NCBI RefSeq assembly: GCF_024124905.1
Contig: NZ_JAMXST010000004.1
Coordinates: 620,001 to 684,000 of the forward strand
Length of the DNA stretch: 64,000 nucleotides
DNA from: Cellulosimicrobium cellulans
Lineage (GTDB): Bacteria > Actinomycetota > Actinomycetes > Actinomycetales > Cellulomonadaceae
Reading direction: 5' to 3'
Part shown: piece by piece, positions 1 to 8,354 of the stretch
How positions within the stretch are numbered: position 1 is the stretch's first letter
How the letters are laid out: each line of letters begins with the position of its first letter
Made by a program: the position numbers and the translations under genes
The notes under the pieces: model-generated
The model's input: only the letters and a program-made list of their open reading frames with translations
Told to the model about the DNA's origin: nothing
Databases searched by the model: none

Positions 1-1467
1 CTCGCCCGACACCTCGGTGAGGTACTCGGCGAGCTCGTCGCGGGTGTTGCGCCACGTGAAGTACGTGTACGACTGGTGGAACCCGATCCGCGCGAGCGTG
101 TGCATCATCGCGGGCTTGGTGAACGCCTCGGAGAGGAACACGACCTCGGGGTTCGTCGCGCGCACCTCGGCCAGGAGCCACTCCCAGAAGTCGAGCGGCT
201 TGGTGTGCGGGTTGTCGACGCGGAACGCGGTGACGCCCCGGTCGATCCACACGCGGACCACGCGGAGCACCTCGGCGTAGATGCCCGCGGGGTCGTTGTC
301 GAAGTTCAGGGGATAGATGTCCTGGTACTTCTTGGGCGGGTTCTCGGCGTACGCGATCGAGCCGTCGACGCGGGTCGTGAACCACTCGGGGTGCTCGGTC
401 ACCCACGGGTGGTCGGGCGAGCACTGCAGCGCGAGGTCGATCGCGACCTCGAGCCCGTTGCGCCGCGCCTCCTTGACGAACGCGCGGAACGTGCGGTCGC
501 TCCCGAGCTCGGGGTGGATCGCGTCGTGGCCGCCGTCCTTCGAGCCGATCGCGTACGGGCTGCCCGGGTCGCCGGGGAGCGCCGTGAGGGAGTTGTTGCG
601 GCCCTTGCGGTGGGTCGTGCCGATGGGGTGGACGGGCGTGAGGTAGACGACGTCGAACCCCATCGCGGCGATCGCCGGCAGGCGCCGGGCCGCCGCGGTG
701 AACGTCCCGGAGCGCCAGCGGCCGTCCTTCATCCGGCGCGCACCCTCGGAGCGCGGGAACATCTCGTACCACGCACCCGCGAGCGCCAGCGGTCGTTCGA
801 CGCGCAGGTCGTAGGTGGCCGACGCCGTCACGTGGTCGCGCAGGGGCGCGCGGTCCAGGACGTCGCGCACCTCGGGCGACGTCGCCGCGGCGAGGCGGGC
901 CTCGGCGGGGCGGCTCGCGTCGGCGAGGGCGGCTGCCGCGTCGGCGAGCGTGCGCGCGTCCTGCGGCGACCGGGTGCCCGGGGTGCCGTCGGCGCCCGGG
1001 AGGGGGACCGCGTCGGCCAGGACGCGCTCGAAGAGCCGGACCCCCTCGGCGAGCATGAGGTCGACGTCGACGCCCGCGGCGATCTTCACGGTCGCGTCGT
1101 GCGCCCACGTGCCGTAGGGGTCGCTCCACGCCTCGACCCGCAACGACCAGTCGCCGATCGCGTCGGGGTGCAGCGTGGCGCGGAACCGGTCGAGGCCGGG
1201 CGCCACGTCCACCATGCGCGCGGTGCGCTCGGCGCCGTCGGGGGCGACGAGGACGGCGGTCGCGGCGACGGCGTCGTGCCCCTCGCGGAACACGGTCGCC
1301 TCGACCGGCACCATCTCGCCCACGACGGCCTTCGCGGGCCACCGCCCGCCCTCGACGACGGGCGAGACGTCCAGCACGGGGATGCGGCCGATCGGGGCGG
1401 GCGGGGCAGGACGGGGGGCGGTCGCGGGGGTGCGGTGCGGCGCGGGGGCCGGAGAGGTCGACGTCAC
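1..1467 (-). CDS. glgE: Alpha-1,4-glucan:maltose-1-phosphate maltosyltransferase GlgE (3' end outside window)
   Basis: The visible part is the N-terminal ~489 residues of a GH13 protein; the C-terminus lies beyond base 1. GlgE transfers maltose from maltose 1-phosphate to the non-reducing end of alpha-1,4-glucans in the cytoplasm. Seen: a Pro/Ala-rich N-terminus, a GRIPV..VSPVVEGGRWPAK segment typical of GlgE, YLTPVHPIGTTHRKG, the GH13 region FRVDNPHTKP carrying the nucleophile Asp, FLSEAFTKP with the acid/base Glu, and GFHQSYTYFTWRN at the window edge. A TACGTT -10-like hexamer ends 6 nt before the GTG at 1467, suggesting a leaderless start there; GTG 1473 is the alternative. It is divergent from glgP, so the two glucan genes share a 170-bp control region. 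Family call is firm; the start is less so. Confidence 0.93.
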   Translation of the reverse strand, partial: MTSTSPAPAPHRTPATAPRPAPPAPIGRIPVLDVSPVVEGGRWPAKAVVGEMVPVEATVFREGHDAVAATAVLVAPDGAERTARMVDVAPGLDRFRATLHPDAIGDWSLRVEAWSDPYGTWAHDATVKIAAGVDVDLMLAEGVRLFERVLADAVPLPGADGTPGTRSPQDARTLADAAAALADASRPAEARLAAATSPEVRDVLDRAPLRDHVTASATYDLRVERPLALAGAWYEMFPRSEGARRMKDGRWRSGTFTAAARRLPAIAAMGFDVVYLTPVHPIGTTHRKGRNNSLTALPGDPGSPYAIGSKDGGHDAIHPELGSDRTFRAFVKEARRNGLEVAIDLALQCSPDHPWVTEHPEWFTTRVDGSIAYAENPPKKYQDIYPLNFDNDPAGIYAEVLRVVRVWIDRGVTAFRVDNPHTKPLDFWEWLLAEVRATNPEVVFLSEAFTKPAMMHTLARIGFHQSYTYFTWRNTRDELAEYLTEVSGE

Positions 1468-1637
1468 ACGCACAACGTATCGAGGCCCGCGGGGGGCAGG
1501 CACCTGGGAGCGGGCTCGGCAGGCGTCGACGAGGTGCGGTGTCGGGCGTGGCGCCGGGGTGAGAGTTCACGCAAGCGTGACGTGCGTGTGACACCGCGAG
1601 GGTGTGCACCGGCCTCGGCCTGCGTAGTCTCGTCCCC

Positions 1638-4235
1638 GTGAGAGCGATCCGACGGTTCACCGTCCGCACCCTGCTGCCCGCCGAGCTGCGCGACCTGGAC
1701 GAGCTGGCCCACAACCTGCGCTGGTCCTGGCACGCCCCGACGCGCGACCTGTTCGCCGGTATCGACCCCGAGGCGTGGGCGTCCGTGCACGGCGACCCCG
1801 TCGCGCTGCTGGGCGCGCTCGGCCCGGAACGGCTCGCGGAGCTCGCCGCGGACGGCGCGTTCGTCGAGCGCGTGCGCGCGGCGGCGGCCGACCTGCGCCA
1901 CTACCTCGACGACGCGCTGTGGTACCAGCAGCGGGCCGCCTCCGACGAGGACGGCTCGCTCCCGGCCGCGATCGCCTACTTCTCGCCCGAGTTCGGCATC
2001 ACGTCGGTGCTGCCGCAGTACTCCGGCGGCCTCGGCATCCTCGCGGGCGACCACCTCAAGAGCGCGAGCGACCTCGGCGTGCCGATCGTCGGCGTCGGGC
2101 TCCTGTACGGCGCCGGGTACTTCAAGCAGTCCCTCACGCGCGACGGCTGGCAGGTCGAGACCTACCCGCTGCTCGACCCGGACGGCCTGCCGCTGACCCT
2201 CCTGCGCGACGACGACGGCACGCCCGCGCGGGTGTCGCTCGCCCTCCCGGGCGGTCGGACGCTGCACGCGCACGTGTGGGTCGCTGCCGTGGGCCGCGTG
2301 CCCTTGCTGCTCCTCGACTCCAACGTGCCCGGCAACGACGAGGCCGCGCGCAAGGTCACCGACCGCCTCTACGGCGGCGGCGGCGAGCACCGCCTCCAGC
2401 AGGAGCTGCTGCTCGGCGTGGGCGGCGTGCGCGCGCTGCGCCTGTGGTCGCGCCTCACCGGTGCGCCGGCCCCGGAGGTCTACCACACCAACGAGGGGCA
2501 CGCCGGGTTCCTCGGCGTCGAGCGCATCCGCGAGCTCGTCGAGCAGGGCCTCACGTTCGACGAGGCCCTGGAGGCCGTGCGCGCCGCGACGGTCTTCACG
2601 ACGCACACGCCCGTCCCGGCCGGCATCGACCGGTTCGGGCGCGACCTCGTCACGCAGTACTTCGGCGGCGACATGGCCGTCGACGGGCTGCCCGTGGAGC
2701 GCGTCCTCGCGCTCGGCGCGGAGGACTACGACGGCGGCGACCCGACCGTGTTCAACATGGCCGTCATGGGCCTGCGCCTCGGCGGGCGGGCGAACGGCGT
2801 CTCCCTCCTGCACGGCGAGGTGTCGCGCGGCATGTTCGAGGGCCTGTGGCCGGGCTTCGACGCGCGCGAGGTCCCCATCACGTCCGTGACGAACGGCGTG
2901 CACTCGCCCACGTGGGTGGACCCGGCGTTCGCGGCCCTCGAGGCCGACCGGCTCGGGCTCGACGAGCTCACGGCCGACGCCGCGTCGTCGGGCTGGCTGC
3001 GCGGCGACGGGGACGGCGGCGTGAGCGACGGCGAGCTGTGGGCGGTCCGCCGCGAGATGCGCGGCCGCCTGGTCGACGAGGCCCGCCGCCGCGTGCGCAA
3101 GTCGTGGCGCGAGCGTGGTGCGACCCCGGCCGAGCTGGGCTGGGTCGACGACGTCCTGTCGCCCGACGTGCTCACCATCGGCTTCGCGCGGCGCGTGCCC
3201 ACGTACAAGCGGCTCACGCTCATGCTCCGCGACCCGGAGCGCCTCAAGGCGCTGCTGCTGCACCCCGAGCGCCCCGTGCAGCTCGTCGTCGCGGGCAAGT
3301 CGCACCCCGCCGACGACCAGGGCAAGCGGCTCATCCAGCAGCTCGTGCGCTTCACCGACGACCCCGAGGTGCGCCACCGCATCGTCTTCCTGCCCAACTA
3401 CGACATCGCCATGGCGCAGTCCCTCTACCCGGGCTGCGACGTCTGGCTCAACAACCCGCTGCGCCCGCTCGAGGCATCCGGGACGTCGGGTATGAAGTCG
3501 GCGCTCAACGGCGGCCTCAACCTGTCCATCCTCGACGGGTGGTGGGACGAGTGGTTCGACGGCGAGAACGGCTGGGCCATCCCCACCGCCGACGGCGTCG
3601 AGGACCCCGACCGCCGGGACGACCTCGAGGCCGCAGCCCTGTACGACCTCGTCGAGCAGCAGGTCGCGCCGCGCTTCTACGACCGCGACACGTCCGGCGT
3701 GCCCGGCCGGTGGCTCGAGATGGTGCGGCACACGCTCGCGACGCTCGGCCCGAAGGTCCAGGCGACGCGCATGGTCGGCGAGTACGTGACGCGGCTGTAC
3801 GCGCCCGCTGCGGCGGCGGGGCGAGCGCTCGCGGCCGACGGCCTCGCCCCCGCGCGCGAGCTCGCGCACTGGAAGGAGTCCGTGCGGTCCGGGTGGTCGC
3901 GCGTGCGCGTCGACCACGTCGACTCCTCCGGCATCGGCGAGGTGCCGCAGGTCGGGGACCGGCTCACCGTGCGCGCGTACGTGTCGCTCGGCGACCTGCG
4001 CCCCGAGGACGTGCAGGTGCAGGTCGTGCACGGCCGCGTCAGCGAGGCCGACGTCATCGAGGAGTTCACGGCCGAGCCGCTCGCGCTCGCCGAGACGTAC
4101 GAGGCCGGCCGCTACGCGTTCGCCGGCGACGTCGTGCTCGACGCGTCCGGCCCGTTCGGCTACACGGTCCGCGTCGTCCCGACGCACACCGGCCTCCCCA
4201 GCGTCGCCGAGCTCGGCCTCGTCGCCAACGCCTGA
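1638..4235 (+). CDS. glgP: Alpha-glucan (glycogen/maltodextrin) phosphorylase, DUF3417 type
   Basis: This 865-residue protein phosphorolyses alpha-1,4-glucan to glucose 1-phosphate. The N-terminal ~100 residues (LRDLDELAHNLRWSW) match the DUF3417 module found in front of the shorter actinobacterial phosphorylases. The catalytic core shows YFSPEFGITSVLPQYSGGLG, HTNEGHAGF, FTTHTPVPAGIDRF and, near residues 611-620, EASGTSGMKSA, whose Lys carries the PLP cofactor. The GTG at 1638 is chosen because the similarity starts at once (RAIRRFTVRTLLPAELRDL) and because a TAGTCT hexamer lies 7 nt upstream, as expected for a leaderless transcript. A longer frame opens at 1602 but adds unconserved residues. 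A strong hairpin at 4253-4287 follows the stop. It pairs functionally with divergent glgE and with glgX at 27-29 kb. Confidence 0.95.
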   Translation: MRAIRRFTVRTLLPAELRDLDELAHNLRWSWHAPTRDLFAGIDPEAWASVHGDPVALLGALGPERLAELAADGAFVERVRAAAADLRHYLDDALWYQQRAASDEDGSLPAAIAYFSPEFGITSVLPQYSGGLGILAGDHLKSASDLGVPIVGVGLLYGAGYFKQSLTRDGWQVETYPLLDPDGLPLTLLRDDDGTPARVSLALPGGRTLHAHVWVAAVGRVPLLLLDSNVPGNDEAARKVTDRLYGGGGEHRLQQELLLGVGGVRALRLWSRLTGAPAPEVYHTNEGHAGFLGVERIRELVEQGLTFDEALEAVRAATVFTTHTPVPAGIDRFGRDLVTQYFGGDMAVDGLPVERVLALGAEDYDGGDPTVFNMAVMGLRLGGRANGVSLLHGEVSRGMFEGLWPGFDAREVPITSVTNGVHSPTWVDPAFAALEADRLGLDELTADAASSGWLRGDGDGGVSDGELWAVRREMRGRLVDEARRRVRKSWRERGATPAELGWVDDVLSPDVLTIGFARRVPTYKRLTLMLRDPERLKALLLHPERPVQLVVAGKSHPADDQGKRLIQQLVRFTDDPEVRHRIVFLPNYDIAMAQSLYPGCDVWLNNPLRPLEASGTSGMKSALNGGLNLSILDGWWDEWFDGENGWAIPTADGVEDPDRRDDLEAAALYDLVEQQVAPRFYDRDTSGVPGRWLEMVRHTLATLGPKVQATRMVGEYVTRLYAPAAAAGRALAADGLAPARELAHWKESVRSGWSRVRVDHVDSSGIGEVPQVGDRLTVRAYVSLGDLRPEDVQVQVVHGRVSEADVIEEFTAEPLALAETYEAGRYAFAGDVVLDASGPFGYTVRVVPTHTGLPSVAELGLVANA

Positions 4236-4252
4236 CCCGCACCGGCGGGGGA

Positions 4253-4287
4253 GAGCCCGCGCGCGCCGCCCCGGCGCGCGCGGGCTC
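4253..4287. terminator. Bidirectional hairpin terminator between glgP and the polyol dehydrogenase
   Basis: Perfect 15-bp GC stem (4253-4267 with 4273-4287) around a 5-nt loop. It sits between the convergent stops of glgP (4235) and the dehydrogenase (4290). No clear T-tract, as usual in high-GC actinobacteria. Confidence 0.75.
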
Positions 4288-4289
4288 CG

Positions 4290-5342
4290 TCATGCTGCGG
4301 GGGCGTCGAGGTCGGCGGCCACCTGCACGACGACCTTCTCTCCGCGCGTCATGCGCTCGACGGCCTCCTCCCAGCGGTCGAGCGGGACGACGGCGCCGAT
4401 GACGGGGCCGAGCCGCACGTGGCCGGACCCGAGGAGCCGGATCGCGGTGCGGAACGACGACGGCCGCTTGCCGCGCGAGCCGACGACCTCGAGCTCGCGG
4501 TTGACGACGAGGTCGAGGTCCGTCGACGGGTGCTCGTGGTAGAAGGCGACGAGCACGGCCCGCCCGCCCTTGCGCAGGTGCGTGAGACCGTCGGCGAGGA
4601 CGGCGGTCGAGCCCGAGCACTCGAACAGCGAGTGGGCGCCGTACCCGTCGGTGAGGCGGCCGACGACCTCGCCGACGTCCTCGGCGTCGGCGTCCACGAC
4701 GTGCTGCACGCCGAGGGCGCGGGCGGTCGCGAGGCGCACGGCGTGCCGCGAGCGCCCGACGAGCACGACGGTCGCGCCGCACGCGACGGCGACCTGGGCG
4801 ACGAGGAGCCCCACGGCGCCGGGCCCGGTGACGACGACCACCTCGCCGGCGAGCGCCGGGCTGCGCTCGACGACGGCGTGCACGGCGACGGCGAGCGGCT
4901 CGACGAGCGCGCCCTCCAGGAGCGTGACGTCGTCGGGCAGGCGGTGCACGGCGCGCCCCGGGACGGCGAGCTGGTCGGCGAGGCCGCCGTCGGTGGTGGT
5001 GCCGATGCCGGTGCGGTGGGGGCAGCGGTTGTACTGCTCGGTGCGGCAGTAGGCGCACCGCAGGCACAGCGAGGCGTCGGTCTCGACGCACACGCGGTCC
5101 CCGGGCCGCAGGTCGCGGCGGTCGGCCGCCGGGCCGACCCACCGCACGACGCCGGCGATCTCGTGGCCGAGGACGCGGCGGCCGTCGAAGCCCTGGCCGG
5201 ACTCGACGGCGGAGCGGTCGGTGCCGCAGATCGCGCACGCGGCGACATCGACGAGCACCTGGTCGTCGCGGGGGACCGGGGCGGGGACGTCGAGCAGCGC
5301 GACGTTGCCGGGACCGGGCGAGTGCTTCACGAGGGCGCGCAC
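4290..5342 (-). CDS. Zinc-dependent medium-chain alcohol/polyol dehydrogenase (MDR)
   Basis: A 350-residue MDR-superfamily dehydrogenase, predicted to oxidise a secondary alcohol of a polyol or sugar with NAD(P). Seen: catalytic zinc ligands in CAICGTD and GHE near residues 35-63, the four-Cys structural zinc loop CLRCAYCRTEQYNRC, the nucleotide-binding GPGAVGLL near the middle, and an FYHEHP segment. The length is typical of the sorbitol/threonine dehydrogenase branch. The GTG start at 5342 is preceded by AAGGAGG at a good distance. It is divergent from the FGGY kinase, and the 114-bp gap holds a TGTATAGAC element (5367), suggesting shared control. The substrate is unknown; a C4 or C5 polyol is likely from context. 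It opens the accessory island. Confidence 0.85.
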   Translation of the reverse strand: MRALVKHSPGPGNVALLDVPAPVPRDDQVLVDVAACAICGTDRSAVESGQGFDGRRVLGHEIAGVVRWVGPAADRRDLRPGDRVCVETDASLCLRCAYCRTEQYNRCPHRTGIGTTTDGGLADQLAVPGRAVHRLPDDVTLLEGALVEPLAVAVHAVVERSPALAGEVVVVTGPGAVGLLVAQVAVACGATVVLVGRSRHAVRLATARALGVQHVVDADAEDVGEVVGRLTDGYGAHSLFECSGSTAVLADGLTHLRKGGRAVLVAFYHEHPSTDLDLVVNRELEVVGSRGKRPSSFRTAIRLLGSGHVRLGPVIGAVVPLDRWEEAVERMTRGEKVVVQVAADLDAPAA

Positions 5343-5456
5343 AAGGCCTCCTTGCCTCTCCTTGCATGTATAGACAGGAGTATGCCAGACCGTGTATGTC
5401 TAGGGCAGTACGCGCGCAGCACGCGCGCCTCACCTCGACGAAGAGGAGCACGACGC
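5343..5456. promoter_or_regulatory. Divergent control region with a TGTATAGAC-type putative operator
   Basis: The gap between the dehydrogenase and the kinase contains TGTATAGAC (5367-5375) followed by GTGTATGTCTAG (5392-5403). The first element resembles the left arm of the better palindromes at 14689 and 23648. It is proposed as a binding site for the GntR protein encoded at 16508-17242; inference only. AAGAGGAG just before 5457 is the kinase ribosome binding site. Confidence 0.45.
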
Positions 5457-7016
5457 ATGAGCAGGTACCTCGTCGGCATCGACGCCGGCACGTCGGTCGT
5501 CAAGGCGGCCGTCTTCGACCTCGACGGGACGGAGCTGACCCGCGCCGGGCGCGGCGTCCCGGTCACCAACCCGGCCCCGCACCTGGCCGAGGAGGACATG
5601 GAGCAGGTCTGGACCGCCGCGCACGAGGCGATCCAGGAGGCGGTCGCCGCGTCGGGCGTCGCCCCGGAGGAGATCCTCGCGGTCGGTGCCACGGGCCAGG
5701 GCGACGGCAGCTGGCTCGTCGGGCCCGACGGCAGGCCGGTCGGCCCCGCCTACCTGTGGACCGACGGCCGCGCGGGCGAGCTCATCGACGGGTGGTACGC
5801 CGACGGCACGGTGAGCCGGCAGTTCCCCGTCTCGGGCACCGGGCCGTACGCGGGGACGACGAGCGCCCTCCTGCGCTGGCGCCTGGAGAACGAGCCGGAG
5901 TCGCTGCGCGAGGGGGTCACCGCGCTGTGGTGCAAGGACTGGGTCGAGTACCGCCTCACGGGCGAGCTCTCGGGCGACCCGTCGGACGCGAGCCTCGCGG
6001 GCATCGACGTGCGCTCGCGCACGTGGTCGGACGAGGTCCTCGACGCGTGGGGTCTCGGAGCGGCGCGCCACGTGCTGCCGCGCCTCCTCGCGCCGACCGA
6101 CGTGTGCGGCACCGTGACCCCCGAGGCCGCCGCGCGCACAGGCCTGCGGGCCGGGACGCCCGTCGTCAAGGGACAGGTCGACATCGCCGCGTCGTCCCTC
6201 GGCGTGGGCGTCATCGCCCCGGGGGACTGCATGGCGGTCATCGGCACCGCGGGGATCGTCACCGTCGCGACCGACGACCTCTCGGCCGGCTTCGCACCGG
6301 CCGACGTCGGGTGGGTCATCCCGCACGGCCCGGACACGTGGGTCCGCGCGATGGGCATGAACTCGTGCACGCCGAACGTCGACTGGTTCCTTCGCGAGCT
6401 CGGCCACGGGTTCCACGAGGACGCGCGCGCCCGCGCGGTGTCGCTCTTCGAGCACCTCGACGCGACCGTCGCGAGCGTCCCGCCGGGCGCGGGCGGCGTC
6501 GTCTTCCACGGGTACACCGCGCCCGGCGGCGAGCGCGCGCCCTTCGTCAAGCCCAGCGCGCGCGGGTCGTTCAGCGGGCTCACCGCCGGGCACTCGCGCG
6601 ACCACATGCTGCGCGCGGTGTACGAGGGCGTCGCCTACGGGATCCGCGACTGCCTAGACTCCATCCCCACCGAGGTGGGCACGGTGCGCCTCGCGGGCGG
6701 CGGCGCGTCGAGCCCCGTGTGGAGCCAGGTGTTCGCCGACGTCCTCGGCCGCCGCGTCGTCGTCCCGGCGGGCAGCGAGTTCGGCGCGAAGGGCGCCGCG
6801 CTCGTCGCCGGGGTCGGCGTGGGGGCGTGGTCGACGCTCGACGAGGCCGTCGCGGAGACGGTCGACGTGGAGCGCTCGTACGAGCCGTCGGCGCACGCGA
6901 CGCGCGTGTACGACGAGTACTTCGGCGTCTACCGTCAGATCCGCGAGCACGTCGCCGCCACGTGGGACCTCCTGCACGCGGCGGGCCGGCGCACCGAGGC
7001 GATGCTCGCCGCCTGA
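5457..7016 (+). CDS. FGGY-family carbohydrate kinase, erythritol-kinase-like
   Basis: A 519-residue FGGY kinase that would phosphorylate a polyol or ketose with ATP. Seen: the first ATP phosphate loop GIDAGTSVVKAAVFD, GATGQGDGSWLVG, the ADP/phosphate segment VIGTAGIVTVA and the C-terminal LAGGGASSPVWSQVFADVLG. The TGQGDG.WL signature, in place of the SGQMHG of xylulokinases, is as I recall typical of EryA-type erythritol kinases; that is memory, not a search. ATG 5457 has AAGAGGAG upstream. It runs toward the convergent RLP operon, separated by a 15-bp hairpin at 7028-7063. Together with the GlpD-like and TIM-like genes it would make the EryA/EryB/EryH trio. A D-erythrulose, L-ribulose or xylulose kinase remains possible. 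Confidence 0.85.
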   Translation: MSRYLVGIDAGTSVVKAAVFDLDGTELTRAGRGVPVTNPAPHLAEEDMEQVWTAAHEAIQEAVAASGVAPEEILAVGATGQGDGSWLVGPDGRPVGPAYLWTDGRAGELIDGWYADGTVSRQFPVSGTGPYAGTTSALLRWRLENEPESLREGVTALWCKDWVEYRLTGELSGDPSDASLAGIDVRSRTWSDEVLDAWGLGAARHVLPRLLAPTDVCGTVTPEAAARTGLRAGTPVVKGQVDIAASSLGVGVIAPGDCMAVIGTAGIVTVATDDLSAGFAPADVGWVIPHGPDTWVRAMGMNSCTPNVDWFLRELGHGFHEDARARAVSLFEHLDATVASVPPGAGGVVFHGYTAPGGERAPFVKPSARGSFSGLTAGHSRDHMLRAVYEGVAYGIRDCLDSIPTEVGTVRLAGGGASSPVWSQVFADVLGRRVVVPAGSEFGAKGAALVAGVGVGAWSTLDEAVAETVDVERSYEPSAHATRVYDEYFGVYRQIREHVAATWDLLHAAGRRTEAMLAA

Positions 7017-7027
7017 CCCGCACGCGA

Positions 7028-7063
7028 GAGAGGGGCGGGTGGCGACGACCACCCGCCCCTCTC
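7028..7063. terminator. Hairpin terminator between FGGY kinase and RLP gene
   Basis: Perfect 15-bp stem (7028-7042 with 7049-7063), 6-nt loop, between the convergent stops at 7016 and 7080. Confidence 0.75.
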
Positions 7064-7079
7064 GTCGTGCGTCGACGCG

Positions 7080-8354
7080 TCAGTCCAGCACGCCGAAGCG
7101 CTCCAGCGCCGCGGCGAGCTCGGGGTGCTCGCGCGCCGCGTCGCGCACGTCGCGGCCGGCGACCGCGGCGTCGATCGCCTGGCGCATGGCGCGCACGCCC
7201 GCGGCGGGCCCCTGCGGGTGCCCCTGGACCGCGCCTCCCGCGCCGAGGACCACGTCGGTGCCCGCGTCCCGCACGTACCGCGCGACCACGCCGGGGTGCA
7301 CCCCGCCGCCGATCACGGGCAGCGCGGGGGCGACGTGCGGGCGCGGCAGCGCGAGCTGCTGCAGCGTGCGCAGGTACGGCAGGCGGCGGACCGGGTACCC
7401 CCCGTACGGGGTCGTCGTGAGCACGAGGTCGGCCCCCGCGAGACGCGGGAGCATGCCGGCCGCGATCGGGGCGCTCATCCCGGACGCGGGCCCCTCGAAG
7501 TACGGGCCGGTGCCGGCGAAGTGGCCGAGCAGGGGGACGTCCACCGCGTCGCGCAGCGCCTGCAGGCCGCCGTACCCGACGGTCGCGTAGGTGATCATGA
7601 GCGCGCGGGCCCCTGCGTCGACCGCCCGGCGCGCGGTGTCGAGCATGCGGTCCGGCCGGTCGGTGACGTTCGGGACGTAGACCACGTCCTTGCCCGTCTC
7701 CTCGAGCACCTCGCGCGCGGCGCGACCGAACTCGCGCACGCGCTCGACGACGGGCGAGAACGACGTGTCGCCGAGCAGCTCGTCGTCCTTCACGAGGTCC
7801 ACGCCCCCGAGCGCGGTCTCCTTGAAGATCCGCGCGCCCTCCTGCGGGCTCAGCCCGGTGCACGGCTTGATCATGTTGAGCACGAGCGGCCGGTCCGTGA
7901 CCCCGACGAGCTCGCGCACGCCGGCGACCCCGAACCGGGGACCGCCGAGATCGCGCGCGTAGGCGTCCGGGAGCTCGAGGTCGACGAGCTTCGCCTGCAC
8001 GGACGTCGACGCGTCGTTGCCGAGCAGCGTCGTGAGCAGCATCGGGAGCTGCGGCCCCACGTTGACCGTCGGGACGGCGATCTGGACGAGGAAGTCGTGC
8101 ACCTCGTCGTCGTCGCCCCCGACCTCGACGGGCGGTGCCTCGAGGACGCGCACGACGCGTCCCTCGTGCCGCGCGCGCAGCTCGGGCGTCAGGCCCGGCA
8201 CCTCGACCCAGGTGCCGGTCGTCTGCCCGACGGCGAACGTCGTGGCCTTGGCCATGACGTCCGTGCCTGCGGGCAGGCGCAGGTGGTACGTCGCGAGCAC
8301 GTAGTCGTCGCCGCGGACGTCCTCGGGGAGGCGGAAGAGGGAAGCGGTCGTCAT
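7080..8354 (-). CDS. RuBisCO-like protein (form IV RLP), phosphorylated keto-acid/ketose enzyme
   Basis: A 424-residue homologue of the RuBisCO large subunit. Against the classical numbering it keeps K175 (K163 in MIKPCTGLS), the metal-binding K201/D203/E204 set (K189, D191, E192 in GVDLVKDDE), T65-W66 (TGTW, 47-49), N123 (N113) and H294 (H278). It lacks E60 (Gly43), K177 (Cys165), R295 (Phe279), loop-6 K334 (replaced by a TTTPYGGY loop) and S379 (Gly349); the phosphate-binding GGGVHPG remains. So it can form the carbamylated Mg enolate centre but cannot carboxylate RuBP like RuBisCO. Known RLP roles include DK-MTP-1-P enolase and, in D-apiose breakdown, 3-oxoisoapionate-4-phosphate decarboxylase. 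Its start overlaps the HAD stop by 4 nt (ATGA), so it is translationally coupled. Confidence 0.93.
   Translation of the reverse strand: MTTASLFRLPEDVRGDDYVLATYHLRLPAGTDVMAKATTFAVGQTTGTWVEVPGLTPELRARHEGRVVRVLEAPPVEVGGDDDEVHDFLVQIAVPTVNVGPQLPMLLTTLLGNDASTSVQAKLVDLELPDAYARDLGGPRFGVAGVRELVGVTDRPLVLNMIKPCTGLSPQEGARIFKETALGGVDLVKDDELLGDTSFSPVVERVREFGRAAREVLEETGKDVVYVPNVTDRPDRMLDTARRAVDAGARALMITYATVGYGGLQALRDAVDVPLLGHFAGTGPYFEGPASGMSAPIAAGMLPRLAGADLVLTTTPYGGYPVRRLPYLRTLQQLALPRPHVAPALPVIGGGVHPGVVARYVRDAGTDVVLGAGGAVQGHPQGPAAGVRAMRQAIDAAVAGRDVRDAAREHPELAAALERFGVLD

Noticed and set aside
1-1460. Plus-strand open frames opposite glgE
   Set aside because: The minus strand gives clear GlgE motifs; plus-strand products are low-complexity.
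7080-8354. A true carbon-fixing RuBisCO
   Set aside because: K177, R295, K334, E60 and S379 equivalents are missing, and no phosphoribulokinase or small subunit is present.
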